From contig CAIZKE010000339.1 in the NCBI GenBank assembly GCA_903933475.1, forward strand, positions 1-7,586: 7,586 nt of DNA. Reading direction: 5' to 3'. How positions within the stretch are numbered: the first letter of the stretch is position 1; each line of letters opens with the position of its first letter. Source of the stretch: an uncultured Alphaproteobacteria bacterium. Lineage in GTDB: Bacteria > Pseudomonadota > Alphaproteobacteria > Caulobacterales > Caulobacteraceae. Of this stretch, positions 1-6,222 are shown piece by piece. Position numbers and translations under genes: made by a program. Under the pieces are notes generated by a model. That model made no database searches and was not told where the DNA came from. It saw only the letters and a list, made by a program, of their open reading frames with translations.

Positions 1-18
1 CCCGGGACGGAGGGGGTC
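1..18 (+). repeat. Partial tail of a palindromic intergenic repeat unit
   Basis: This looks like the 3' tail (CGGAGGGGGTC) of a repeat unit that begins outside the window. It resembles the tail of the inverted unit at 6164-6216 read on the minus strand (CCGGAGGGGGTCAAC). Positions 11-18 (AGGGGGTC) are exactly complementary to 34-41 (GACCCCCT) of the next unit. The two would face each other tail to tail, as the units at 6102-6152 and 6164-6216 do. Only a short part is visible, so confidence is limited. Confidence 0.45.
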
Positions 19-31
19 TCCTGCGCCGCCA

Positions 32-78
32 TTGACCCCCTCAGTCGGCTTCGCCGACAGCTCCCCCTGATGGGGAGC
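32..78 (-). repeat. Palindromic intergenic repeat, copy 1
   Basis: Read on the minus strand, this 47-nt unit has two hairpins and a tail. The first hairpin pairs CTCCCC (61-66) with GGGGAG (72-77) around a 5-nt loop. The second pairs GTCGGC (44-49) with GCCGAC (53-58) around a 3-nt loop. The tail is TGAGGGGGTCAA. It matches the unit at 6229-6275 at 46 of 47 positions, the one difference lying in the triloop. It sits downstream of the HAD gene's 3' end. No transposase gene is nearby, so it looks like a non-autonomous interspersed element. Confidence 0.85.
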
Positions 79-147
79 CTTTGGAGGGCTCTAGGAGGGG
101 GACGGTGCCCGCCTTCGGGATCCGGAGGCGCGGAGTGTCGATTCGCT

Positions 148-882
148 CTAGCCCAGCCCTGCCACCCAGGCGGGCAGGTCGCCTATCGTCGCCAGCTCGG
201 CGAACCGGGGATGGCCGAGGGGCGCCTCGGCGTGTTCGTGGGCCCAGGTCATGGGATAGGGCACGTGGGCGGCCCAGGCACCGGCCTCGAGGGCAGGCAG
301 GATGTCCGAGCGCATGGAGTTTCCGCACATCAGCGACCGCGCCGGCCCGGATCCATGGCGCTCAAACACCCGGGCGTAGGTCGAGGCCTCCTTCTCGCTG
401 ACGATCTCGACGGCGACGAACAGGTCGCCGAGCCCAGAGGCGGCCAGTTTCTGCTCCTGGTGCAGGAGGTCGCCCTTGGTGATCAGCACCAGCCGGTAGT
501 TTTCGGAGAGGGCGGCGAGGGCCGTCTCCACGCCTGGCAGGGGCTCCACGGGCTCGTTCAGCATCTCCCGGCCGGCGGCAAGGATCTCCCGGACCACGGC
601 GGCGGGCGCCTCGCCGTGGGTGAGTTCCATGGCGGTCTCGATCATGGAGAGGGTGAAGCCCTTCACACCGTAGCCGTAGAGCCGCAGGTTCCGCGTCTCC
701 ACCTCGGCCAGGCGCGACATCAGGACGTCGGGATCGGCCTTGTCCGACAGAAGGTCGCAGAACCGTTCCTGGGTCAGGCGGAACAGGGTCTCGTTGTGCC
801 AGAGGGTGTCGTCGGCATCGAGGCCTATGGTCGTGACTCGCATGGCCTCACGGCTGGGATCGATGAAGACGCTCTCGGACAT
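148..882 (-). CDS. HAD-superfamily hydrolase (YigB/YjjG-like, COG1011 type)
   Basis: This encodes a 244-residue protein with the full haloacid-dehalogenase phosphatase signature. Motif I is D22-A-D24-D25-T26 (D22 the expected nucleophile, D24 the general acid/base). Motif II is T135 in LVLIT, the motif III lysine is probably K164, and motif IV is G187-N-S-M-R-S-D193. The region between motifs I and II (about residues 30-115) fits a helical C1-type cap. No signal peptide or membrane segment is seen, so it should be cytosolic. The start at 880-882 is preceded on the minus strand by GGGAGAG at good spacing. A second Met at codon 14 (841-843) is a possible alternative. The frame stays open further upstream, but only by running antisense to carA. 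The family dephosphorylates small phosphorylated metabolites; the substrate cannot be told from sequence. It is divergent from carA across 153 bp. Confidence 0.93.
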   Translation of the reverse strand: MSESVFIDPSREAMRVTTIGLDADDTLWHNETLFRLTQERFCDLLSDKADPDVLMSRLAEVETRNLRLYGYGVKGFTLSMIETAMELTHGEAPAAVVREILAAGREMLNEPVEPLPGVETALAALSENYRLVLITKGDLLHQEQKLAASGLGDLFVAVEIVSEKEASTYARVFERHGSGPARSLMCGNSMRSDILPALEAGAWAAHVPYPMTWAHEHAEAPLGHPRFAELATIGDLPAWVAGLG

Positions 883-924
883 CAAATCTCTCCCGGTTGG
901 CGGCCCATTCCGGCCGGCTCCGCA

Positions 925-950
925 TTGACCGGCCCGCCGCGAGTCATTAC
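925..950 (+). promoter_or_regulatory. Candidate carA promoter
   Basis: TTGACCG (925-931), an 11-nt spacer and GTCATTAC (943-950) give a partial match to the Caulobacter housekeeping consensus as I recall it (TTGaCgS, 10-14 nt, GCtANAWC). The upstream box is good and the downstream box is partial. Transcription would start around 957, just before the hairpin at 967-999. The assignment is by eye only. Confidence 0.35.
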
Positions 951-966
951 CAGACCCCAACGGCTG

Positions 967-1001
967 AAGGGCGGGCAGGATGCATCCTCGCCCGCCCTTT
1001 T
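967..1001 (+). terminator. Terminator-like hairpin in the carA leader (possible attenuator)
   Basis: AAGGGCGGGC (967-976) pairs perfectly over 10 bp with GCCCGCCCTT (990-999). An inner AGGA/TCCT stem closes a TGCA loop, with C989 bulged. TTTT (998-1001) overlaps the end of the stem, giving intrinsic-terminator geometry on the plus strand; the minus strand has only two T after the stem. The nearest upstream gene is on the opposite strand, so this hairpin has no plus-strand gene to terminate. It lies 34 nt before the carA start codon. It may be an attenuator or the end of a short leader RNA. An upstream GCCCGCC (932-938) duplicates the right arm and could pair with 970-976 instead, if transcription starts upstream of it. 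Confidence 0.7.
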
Positions 1002-1035
1002 GCGAGCCCCCACCCCAGCCCTGGAGCGGCCTGCC

Positions 1036-2202
1036 ATGAGCGATCTCCTGCCCGGCGTGACGGGAGTTCTGGTCCTTGCCGACGGGACGGTCCTCCAGGG
1101 TTCCGGATGCGGCGCGACCGGCGCCGCGGTCGGGGAAGTCTGCTTCAACACCGCAATGACGGGCTATCAGGAGATCCTCACCGATCCCTCCTACATGGCC
1201 CAGGTGGTCGCCTTCACCTTTCCCCACGTGGGCAATGTCGGGGTCAATGGCGAGGACGTCGAGCAGATCGCCGGCGACTCGGCGACGGCGGCCCGCGGGG
1301 CCATCTTCCGTGACGCCCCGACACCGCCCGCCAACTGGCGCTCGGAGACCGACCTCGGTACCTGGATGGCGCGCCGGGGCGTGATCGGGATCTCCGGCGT
1401 GGATACCCGCGCCCTGACCCGCCGCATCCGCGAGCAGGGCATGCCCCACGCCGTCATCGCCCACGACCCGGAAGGCCGGTTTGACCTCGAAGCCCTGCGC
1501 CGGCAGGCGTCGGAATGGTCGGGCCTGGTCGGCCTGGACCTGGCCCGGGACGCCACCTGCCGCCAGACCTTCACCTGGGAGGAAGGGCTCTACGGCTGGC
1601 CCGAAGGCTATGAACAGCCCGTCCAGGACCGCTACGACGTCGTTGTCATGGACTTCGGGGTCAAGCGGAACATCCTGCGCGCCCTGGCCTCCTGCGGGGC
1701 CCGGGTGACCGTGGTGCCCGCATCGACCACCGCCGAGGACATTCTGGCCCGCCACCCAGACGGGGTCCTGCTGTCGAACGGTCCGGGGGACCCGGCGGCG
1801 ACTGGCGTCTATGCCGTGCCGGAAATCCGCAAGCTCGTGGATGCAGGCTTGCCGGTCTTCGGCATCTGCCTCGGACACCAGATGCTGGCCCTCGCCCTCG
1901 GAGCCCGGACCGAGAAGATGGAACAGGGCCACCATGGGGCGAACCATCCCGTGAAGGACCTGACCACCGGCAAGGTCGAGATCGTCTCCATGAACCACGG
2001 TTTCACCGTCAGCCGCGAGAGCCTGCCCAAGGGCGTGGAAGAGACCCACATCTCCCTGTTCGACGGCACGAACGCGGGCCTCGCCCTTTCAGGTCGCCCG
2101 GTGTTTTCGGTCCAGCATCACCCCGAAGCCTCGCCCGGACCGACGGATTCCCTCTACATCTTTCGCCGGTTCACCGAGCTCATGGACGCCTCCCGGGGCT
2201 AG
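1036..2202 (+). CDS. carA: Carbamoyl-phosphate synthase small (glutamine-hydrolysing) subunit
   Basis: This encodes a 388-residue CarA, close to the E. coli length of about 382. It hydrolyses glutamine and passes ammonia to CarB, the first committed step toward pyrimidines and also needed for arginine. The N-terminal CPSase small-chain domain spans about residues 8-140, with the typical CFNTAMTGYQEILTDPSY segment near 36-53. The C-terminal class I glutamine amidotransferase spans about 200-380. Its nucleophile is C278 in GICLGHQ, and H362 and E364 in the QHHPEASPGP segment complete the triad. SNGPGDP (247-253) is the oxyanion-region motif. GGAG at 1023-1026 lies 9 nt before the ATG. The open frame extends far upstream, but conserved sequence starts at this Met and the upstream part is antisense to the HAD gene. 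The nearest downstream gene is a cold-shock gene, not carB. Confidence 0.98.
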   Translation: MSDLLPGVTGVLVLADGTVLQGSGCGATGAAVGEVCFNTAMTGYQEILTDPSYMAQVVAFTFPHVGNVGVNGEDVEQIAGDSATAARGAIFRDAPTPPANWRSETDLGTWMARRGVIGISGVDTRALTRRIREQGMPHAVIAHDPEGRFDLEALRRQASEWSGLVGLDLARDATCRQTFTWEEGLYGWPEGYEQPVQDRYDVVVMDFGVKRNILRALASCGARVTVVPASTTAEDILARHPDGVLLSNGPGDPAATGVYAVPEIRKLVDAGLPVFGICLGHQMLALALGARTEKMEQGHHGANHPVKDLTTGKVEIVSMNHGFTVSRESLPKGVEETHISLFDGTNAGLALSGRPVFSVQHHPEASPGPTDSLYIFRRFTELMDASRG

Positions 2203-2206
2203 CCTT

Positions 2207-2240
2207 CAGGGCGGCGCTTGCCAGACGCCCTGGCTTCCTT
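2207..2240 (+). terminator. Possible weak terminator after carA
   Basis: CAGGGCG (2207-2213) pairs with CGCCCTG (2226-2232) over 7 bp around a 12-nt loop, starting 4 nt after the carA stop. The hairpin is followed by a pyrimidine-rich stretch (GCTTCCTT) rather than a pure T run. Termination would therefore be weak or partial. Confidence 0.4.
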
Positions 2241-2333
2241 CATAGTAGGGTGTCAATTCTCGTAAGTTCGGCTGCTTTTTCGACGCTTCTTCTGTTGCAG
2301 CGGGCCAGCTACCGACCTCCTTCGATTTTTGAT

Positions 2334-2377
2334 CCCGTGCGCCCCAACTCCGGGGTTACGGGCCTATCTATCAAGGA
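2334..2377 (+). promoter_or_regulatory. Leader hairpin and ribosome binding site of the cold-shock gene
   Basis: The cold-shock gene has a leader of up to 187 nt after carA. Its last part folds as CCCGT (2334-2338) with ACGGG (2358-2362), plus an inner CCCC (2342-2345) with GGGG (2352-2355). The probable Shine-Dalgarno AAGGA (2373-2377) follows 10 nt later and lies 12 nt before the ATG, somewhat far. Long structured leaders that control translation with temperature are known for cspA-type genes; whether this one does so is inference. I could not place a convincing promoter between 2203 and 2333, which is unusually T-rich for this window. Confidence 0.4.
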
Positions 2378-2389
2378 CGATCGATCAAT

Positions 2390-2596
2390 ATGTCTACCGG
2401 CACCGTGAAGTGGTTCAATGGAACCAAGGGCTATGGCTTCATTCAACCCGATGAAGGCGGCCCCGATGTGTTCGTGCACATCTCCGCCGTCGAGCGTGCG
2501 GGTCTCCGCTCGCTGAACGAAGGCCAGAAGGTTACCTTTGAGCTCGAGCGCGACAAGCGCAGTGGCAAGATGTCTGCGGGCAATCTGGCCGTCTGA
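2390..2596 (+). CDS. Cold-shock-domain protein (CspA family)
   Basis: This encodes a 68-residue protein consisting of one complete cold-shock domain, the normal length for bacterial CspA-type proteins. The five-stranded OB fold binds single-stranded nucleic acid. RNP1 is K14-G-Y-G-F-I19 and RNP2 is V27-F-V-H-I31; W8 and F9 supply further stacking surface. The ending KRSGKMSAGNLAV is typical of alphaproteobacterial members. Such proteins act as RNA chaperones in the cytosol, in cold shock or stationary phase depending on the paralogue, which cannot be assigned here. The gene lies between carA and carB on the same strand. It has its own long leader and a strong terminator, so it looks like an independent unit. 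Minus-strand frames across it are shadows. Confidence 0.96.
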   Translation: MSTGTVKWFNGTKGYGFIQPDEGGPDVFVHISAVERAGLRSLNEGQKVTFELERDKRSGKMSAGNLAV

Positions 2597-2622
2597 CCTC
2601 CCCAAAAGGGACCAAAGTTCAG

Positions 2623-2653
2623 CGGGTCGGCGGAAACGCCGGCCCGTTTTTTT
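2623..2653 (+). terminator. Strong intrinsic terminator after the cold-shock gene
   Basis: CGGGTCGGCG (2623-2632) pairs with CGCCGGCCCG (2637-2646). This is 10 bp with one central T-G wobble, capped by a GAAA tetraloop and followed directly by seven T (2647-2653). It begins 26 nt after the stop codon. It should strongly limit read-through from the cold-shock gene or carA into carB. Confidence 0.92.
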
Positions 2654-2695
2654 ATGGGTGGAATACCGCCCCGCGCCAGGGCCGGGCATGGATGC

Positions 2696-2724
2696 TTGCG
2701 CCATGCCGACTCCGTCTCTAAACG
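2696..2724 (+). promoter_or_regulatory. Weak candidate carB promoter
   Basis: TTGCGCC (2696-2702), a 14-nt spacer and TCTAAACG (2717-2724) loosely resemble the Caulobacter housekeeping promoter. A promoter is expected between the terminator ending at 2653 and the carB start at 2797, and this is the best candidate by eye. The match is partial. Confidence 0.25.
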
Positions 2725-2755
2725 GGCGTCTTAGCCTTCAATCCGACCGGCCGGA

Positions 2756-2787
2756 GCGCGCAAGCGCGCGCGCTGGTCCTGCGCGCG
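2756..2787 (+). promoter_or_regulatory. GC-alternating leader segment before carB
   Basis: Three alternating G/C runs lie just before carB: GCGCGC (2756-2761), ten bases of GC repeats (2764-2773) and GCGCGCG (2781-2787). Each is self-complementary and complementary to the others, so several mutually exclusive hairpins can form, ending 9 nt before the start codon. No good Shine-Dalgarno is present (at best GCGAG at 2783-2788), so this structure may affect carB translation. Any function is inference. Confidence 0.35.
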
Positions 2788-2796
2788 AGTCTCCCC

Positions 2797-5700
2797 ATGC
2801 CCAAACGCACCGATATCTCCTCAATCCTGATCATCGGCGCTGGGCCAATCGTGATCGGCCAAGCCTGCGAGTTCGACTACTCCGGCGTCCAGGCCTGCAA
2901 GGCCTTGAGGGCCGAGGGCTACCGGATCATCCTGGTCAACTCCAACCCCGCCACCATCATGACCGACCCGGACGTGGCGGACGCGACCTATATCGAGCCC
3001 ATCACCCCGGAAATGGTCGAGAAGATCATTGCCGCAGAGCGCCCCGACGCCCTCCTTCCGACCATGGGCGGGCAGACCGCACTGAACACCGCCCTGGCCC
3101 TTGAGAGCCGTGGCGTCCTGGCCCGTTACGGCGTCGAGATGATCGGCGCCCGGGCCGAGGTGATCGACAAGGCCGAGGACCGCCAGAAGTTCCGCAACGC
3201 CATGGACAAGCTCGGGCTGGAAAGCCCGAAGTCCAAGGCCGCCCATAATCTGGAGGAGGCCATGGAGGGCCTGGCCTTCGTTGGCCTGCCCGCCATCATC
3301 CGCCCGTCCTTCACCCTGGCCGGCACCGGCGGGGGCATCGCCTACAATGTCGAGGAATTCCGGGAGATCGTCGAACGCGGCCTCGACCTGTCGCCCACCA
3401 CCGAGGTACTGATCGAGGAGAGCGTCCTGGGCTGGAAGGAGTATGAAATGGAGGTTGTCCGCGACAAGGCGGACAACTGCATCATCGTCTGCTCCATCGA
3501 GAACATCGACCCGATGGGCGTCCACACCGGCGATTCTATCACCGTGGCGCCGGCCCTGACCCTGACGGACAAGGAATACCAGATCATGCGGACGGCCTCG
3601 ATCGCCGTCCTGCGGGAGATCGGCGTGGAGACCGGCGGGTCGAACGTCCAGTTCGCCGTGAACCCCAAGGACGGCCGGATGGTCGTCATCGAGATGAATC
3701 CGCGGGTGTCGCGGTCCTCGGCCCTGGCGTCCAAGGCTACCGGCTTCCCCATCGCCAAGGTCGCTGCCCGCCTCGCGGTGGGCTACACCCTGGACGAACT
3801 GATGAACGACATTACCGGGGCGACACCGGCGTCCTTCGAGCCCTCGATTGATTATGTCGTCACCAAGATTCCGCGCTTTGCCTTCGAAAAATACCCGGGA
3901 TCCGAGCCCTACCTGACGACCTCGATGAAGTCGGTGGGCGAGGTCATGGCCATAGGCCGGACCTTCAAGGAAAGCCTCCAGAAGGCCCTGCGCGGCCTGG
4001 AGACGGGCCTGGCCGGCCTGGACGAGGTCGAGATCGAGGGCGCTGCGGATCCCGAGACCGGCAAGGCCGCGGTGGTCCGCGCCCTGGGCATCCCAACGCC
4101 GGACCGGCTGCGGGTCATCGCCCAGGCCTTCCGGCATGGCCTGACCGTCGACGAGGTCAACGCCGCCTGTTCCTACGAGCCCTGGTTCCTCAGGCAGATC
4201 CAGGACCTGGTCCGCCAGGAGGGCCTGGTGCGCGCCGGCGGACTGCCCGATACGGCCGAGGGCTTCCGCGCCCTCAAGGCCCAGGGCTTCTCTGACGCCC
4301 GGCTTTCCCGTCTGGCGCGGCAGCCGGAAGCCGATGTCCGCGCCGCCCGCCAGGCCCTGGGCGTGCGGCCGGTCTTCAAGCGCATCGACACCTGCGCCGG
4401 CGAGTTCCGCGCCGATACGCCCTACATGTACTCGACCTACGAGACCGGGGCCCTCGGGCAGGCTCCGGAATGCGAGAGCGACCCTTCCGACCGCCGCAAG
4501 GCCATCATCCTCGGCGGGGGGCCCAACCGGATCGGCCAGGGGATCGAGTTCGACTACTGCTGCTGCCACGCCGCCTTCGCCCTGGCGGACATCGGGGTGG
4601 AGTCCATCATGGTCAACTGCAACCCCGAGACCGTCTCCACCGACTACGACACCTCGGATCGCCTCTACTTCGAACCCCTGACCGCCGAGGACGTGCTCGA
4701 GCTGATCGCCGTCGAGCAGTCCCGGGGAACCCTCCTGGGCGTCATCGTCCAGTTCGGCGGCCAGACACCCCTGAAACTGGCCCAGGCCCTTGAGGATGCG
4801 GGCATCCCCATCCTCGGGACCAGCCCCGACGCCATCGACCTGGCCGAGGACCGCGAGCGCTTCCAGCAGCTCCTGCACCGCCTGGAGATCGCCCAGCCGG
4901 TCAATGCCATTGCCCGCTCCCGGGACGAGGCCTTCGCCGGTGCCCACAGTGTCGGTTACCCGGTGGTCATCCGGCCCTCCTACGTCCTCGGCGGCCGGGC
5001 CATGGAGATCGTCTACGACGACGAGCAGCTGGAACGCTACATCACCACCGCCGTGCAGGTGTCCGGCGACAGCCCAGTCCTGATCGACCAGTACCTGTCC
5101 CGCGCCACCGAGGTGGACGTCGACGCCCTCTGCGATGGCGAGACCGTCTTCGTGGCCGGGGTGATGGAGCACATCGAGGAGGCCGGCGTGCACTCCGGCG
5201 ACTCCGCCTGCTCCCTGCCCCCCTTCTCCCTGCGCCCCGAGACCATCGCCGAGCTCAAGCGCCAGACCGAGGCCATGGCCTTTGCCCTCGGCGTCCGGGG
5301 CCTGATGAACGTGCAGTTCGCCATCGAGGAGCCGCACTCGGCCTCGCCGCGGATCTTCGTGCTGGAGGTCAACCCGCGCGCCAGCCGCACGGTGCCCTTC
5401 GTGGCCAAGACCATCGGCCACCCCCTGGCCGGCATCGCCGCCCGGGTAATGGCGGGTGAGACCCTGGCCAGCTTCGGCCTCGTCGACGCGACCTATGACC
5501 ACGTGGCGGTCAAGGAAGCCGTCTTCCCCTTCGCCCGGTTCGCCGGCGTCGACACGGTCCTCGGCCCCGAGATGCGGTCGACGGGCGAGGTCATGGGCCT
5601 GGACTGGCGGCGCGAGGGCGAGGGCCCCGGCCCGGCCTTCGCCCGGGCCTTCGCCAAGAGCCAGCTGGGCGGCGGCACTGTCCTGCCGGCCTCCGGCGCC

Positions 5701-6087
5701 GTCTTCGTCTCGGTCAAGGATACCGACAAGCCCTGGATCGTCGAGCCGGTGCGACTGCTCCTGGCCCAGGGTTTCAAGGTCCTGGCCACCGGCGGGACCG
5801 CCACCTACCTCGCCGACCAGGGCCTGGCCGTCGAGCGGGTGCGCAAGGTGCTCGAGGGCCGGCCCCACATCGTCGACGCCATGAAGAATGGCGGCGTGCA
5901 GCTGGTCTTCAACACCACCGAAGGCAAGCAGTCCCTGGCCGACAGCTACGAGATCCGGCGCTCAGCCCTGATGATGAAGATCCCCTACTTCACCACCTCG
6001 GCCGGCGCCCTGGCCGCAGCCCAGGCCATCACCGCCATGGCCAACGGCCCCCTCGACGTCCGCCCCCTGCAAAGCTACGCGGCCTGA
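2797..6087 (+). CDS. carB: Carbamoyl-phosphate synthase large subunit
   Basis: This encodes a complete 1096-residue CarB (E. coli about 1073). It uses CarA-derived ammonia, bicarbonate and two ATP to make carbamoyl phosphate. The first ATP-grasp half (about 1-400) has GAGPIVIGQ (14-22), MGGQT (90-94), R169, E299 and N301; the last three align exactly with E. coli numbering. The oligomerisation region is about 400-560. The second ATP-grasp half starts near K568 (GGGPNRIGQGIEFDY) and has R726, E857 and N859. The C-terminal MGS-like allosteric domain (about 965-1096) keeps the positions that bind UMP in E. coli: T998, T1001, K1017, N1039 and T1041. UMP feedback inhibition is therefore expected. 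The start is set by the family-typical MPKRTDI N-terminus, although the ribosome binding site is poor. It is separated from carA by the cold-shock gene and a terminator. Confidence 0.98.
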   Translation: MPKRTDISSILIIGAGPIVIGQACEFDYSGVQACKALRAEGYRIILVNSNPATIMTDPDVADATYIEPITPEMVEKIIAAERPDALLPTMGGQTALNTALALESRGVLARYGVEMIGARAEVIDKAEDRQKFRNAMDKLGLESPKSKAAHNLEEAMEGLAFVGLPAIIRPSFTLAGTGGGIAYNVEEFREIVERGLDLSPTTEVLIEESVLGWKEYEMEVVRDKADNCIIVCSIENIDPMGVHTGDSITVAPALTLTDKEYQIMRTASIAVLREIGVETGGSNVQFAVNPKDGRMVVIEMNPRVSRSSALASKATGFPIAKVAARLAVGYTLDELMNDITGATPASFEPSIDYVVTKIPRFAFEKYPGSEPYLTTSMKSVGEVMAIGRTFKESLQKALRGLETGLAGLDEVEIEGAADPETGKAAVVRALGIPTPDRLRVIAQAFRHGLTVDEVNAACSYEPWFLRQIQDLVRQEGLVRAGGLPDTAEGFRALKAQGFSDARLSRLARQPEADVRAARQALGVRPVFKRIDTCAGEFRADTPYMYSTYETGALGQAPECESDPSDRRKAIILGGGPNRIGQGIEFDYCCCHAAFALADIGVESIMVNCNPETVSTDYDTSDRLYFEPLTAEDVLELIAVEQSRGTLLGVIVQFGGQTPLKLAQALEDAGIPILGTSPDAIDLAEDRERFQQLLHRLEIAQPVNAIARSRDEAFAGAHSVGYPVVIRPSYVLGGRAMEIVYDDEQLERYITTAVQVSGDSPVLIDQYLSRATEVDVDALCDGETVFVAGVMEHIEEAGVHSGDSACSLPPFSLRPETIAELKRQTEAMAFALGVRGLMNVQFAIEEPHSASPRIFVLEVNPRASRTVPFVAKTIGHPLAGIAARVMAGETLASFGLVDATYDHVAVKEAVFPFARFAGVDTVLGPEMRSTGEVMGLDWRREGEGPGPAFARAFAKSQLGGGTVLPASGAVFVSVKDTDKPWIVEPVRLLLAQGFKVLATGGTATYLADQGLAVERVRKVLEGRPHIVDAMKNGGVQLVFNTTEGKQSLADSYEIRRSALMMKIPYFTTSAGALAAAQAITAMANGPLDVRPLQSYAA

Positions 6088-6101
6088 GGGCGTCGCCTGG
6101 C

Positions 6102-6152
6102 CCAATTGCTCCCCCCAGGGGGAGCTCCGACCGAAGGTCGGTGAGGGGGTCA
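6102..6152 (+). repeat. Palindromic intergenic repeat, copy 2
   Basis: The unit begins CCAATTGC. Its first hairpin is GCTCCCC (6108-6114) with GGGGAGC (6119-6125). Its second is CCGACC (6127-6132) with GGTCGG (6136-6141) around a GAA loop. The tail GAGGGGGTCA (6143-6152) is a perfect 10-bp complement of TGACCCCCTC (6166-6175) in the next, inverted copy. The second stem differs from copies 1 and 4 at five of six pairs yet is fully paired. Confidence 0.85.
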
Positions 6153-6163
6153 GCTGAGATGCC

Positions 6164-6216
6164 GTTGACCCCCTCCGGCCCGCTACGCGGTCCACCTCCC
6201 CCTTGGGGGAGGAATT
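6164..6216 (-). repeat. Palindromic intergenic repeat, copy 3 (inverted)
   Basis: This is the same architecture on the opposite strand. The tail is TTGACCCCCTCC. The variable hairpin is GGCCCGC (6177-6183) with GCGGTCC (6187-6193), with one C-T mismatch. The outer hairpin is CCTCCCCC (6195-6202) with GGGGGAGG (6205-6212), ending in AATT. Copies 2 and 3 together make an inverted pair separated by 13 nt at their tails. Confidence 0.8.
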
Positions 6217-6222
6217 ACCGAG

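Noticed and set aside
32..78. Intrinsic terminator of the HAD gene
   Set aside because: The hairpins are strong but no T run follows on the minus strand, and the unit is clearly a member of a repeat family. A termination role is possible but not shown.
70..1035. Upstream extension of the carA reading frame
   Set aside because: It is antisense to the HAD gene and crosses the intergenic hairpin. CarA homology starts at the ATG at 1036, which has a ribosome binding site.
883..2049. Upstream extension of the HAD reading frame on the minus strand
   Set aside because: The extension is antisense to carA. HAD-like sequence starts only after 882, where there is a good ribosome binding site.
2309..2704. 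Minus-strand frame covering the cold-shock gene
   Set aside because: It overlaps a certain gene and its terminator and shows no motifs, so it is a shadow.
2821..5868. Very long open frame on the minus strand opposite carB
   Set aside because: It lies entirely within the strongly conserved carB and has low-complexity composition (rich in G, D, H, L, A) typical of the antisense frame of a GC-rich gene. No recognisable motif is present.
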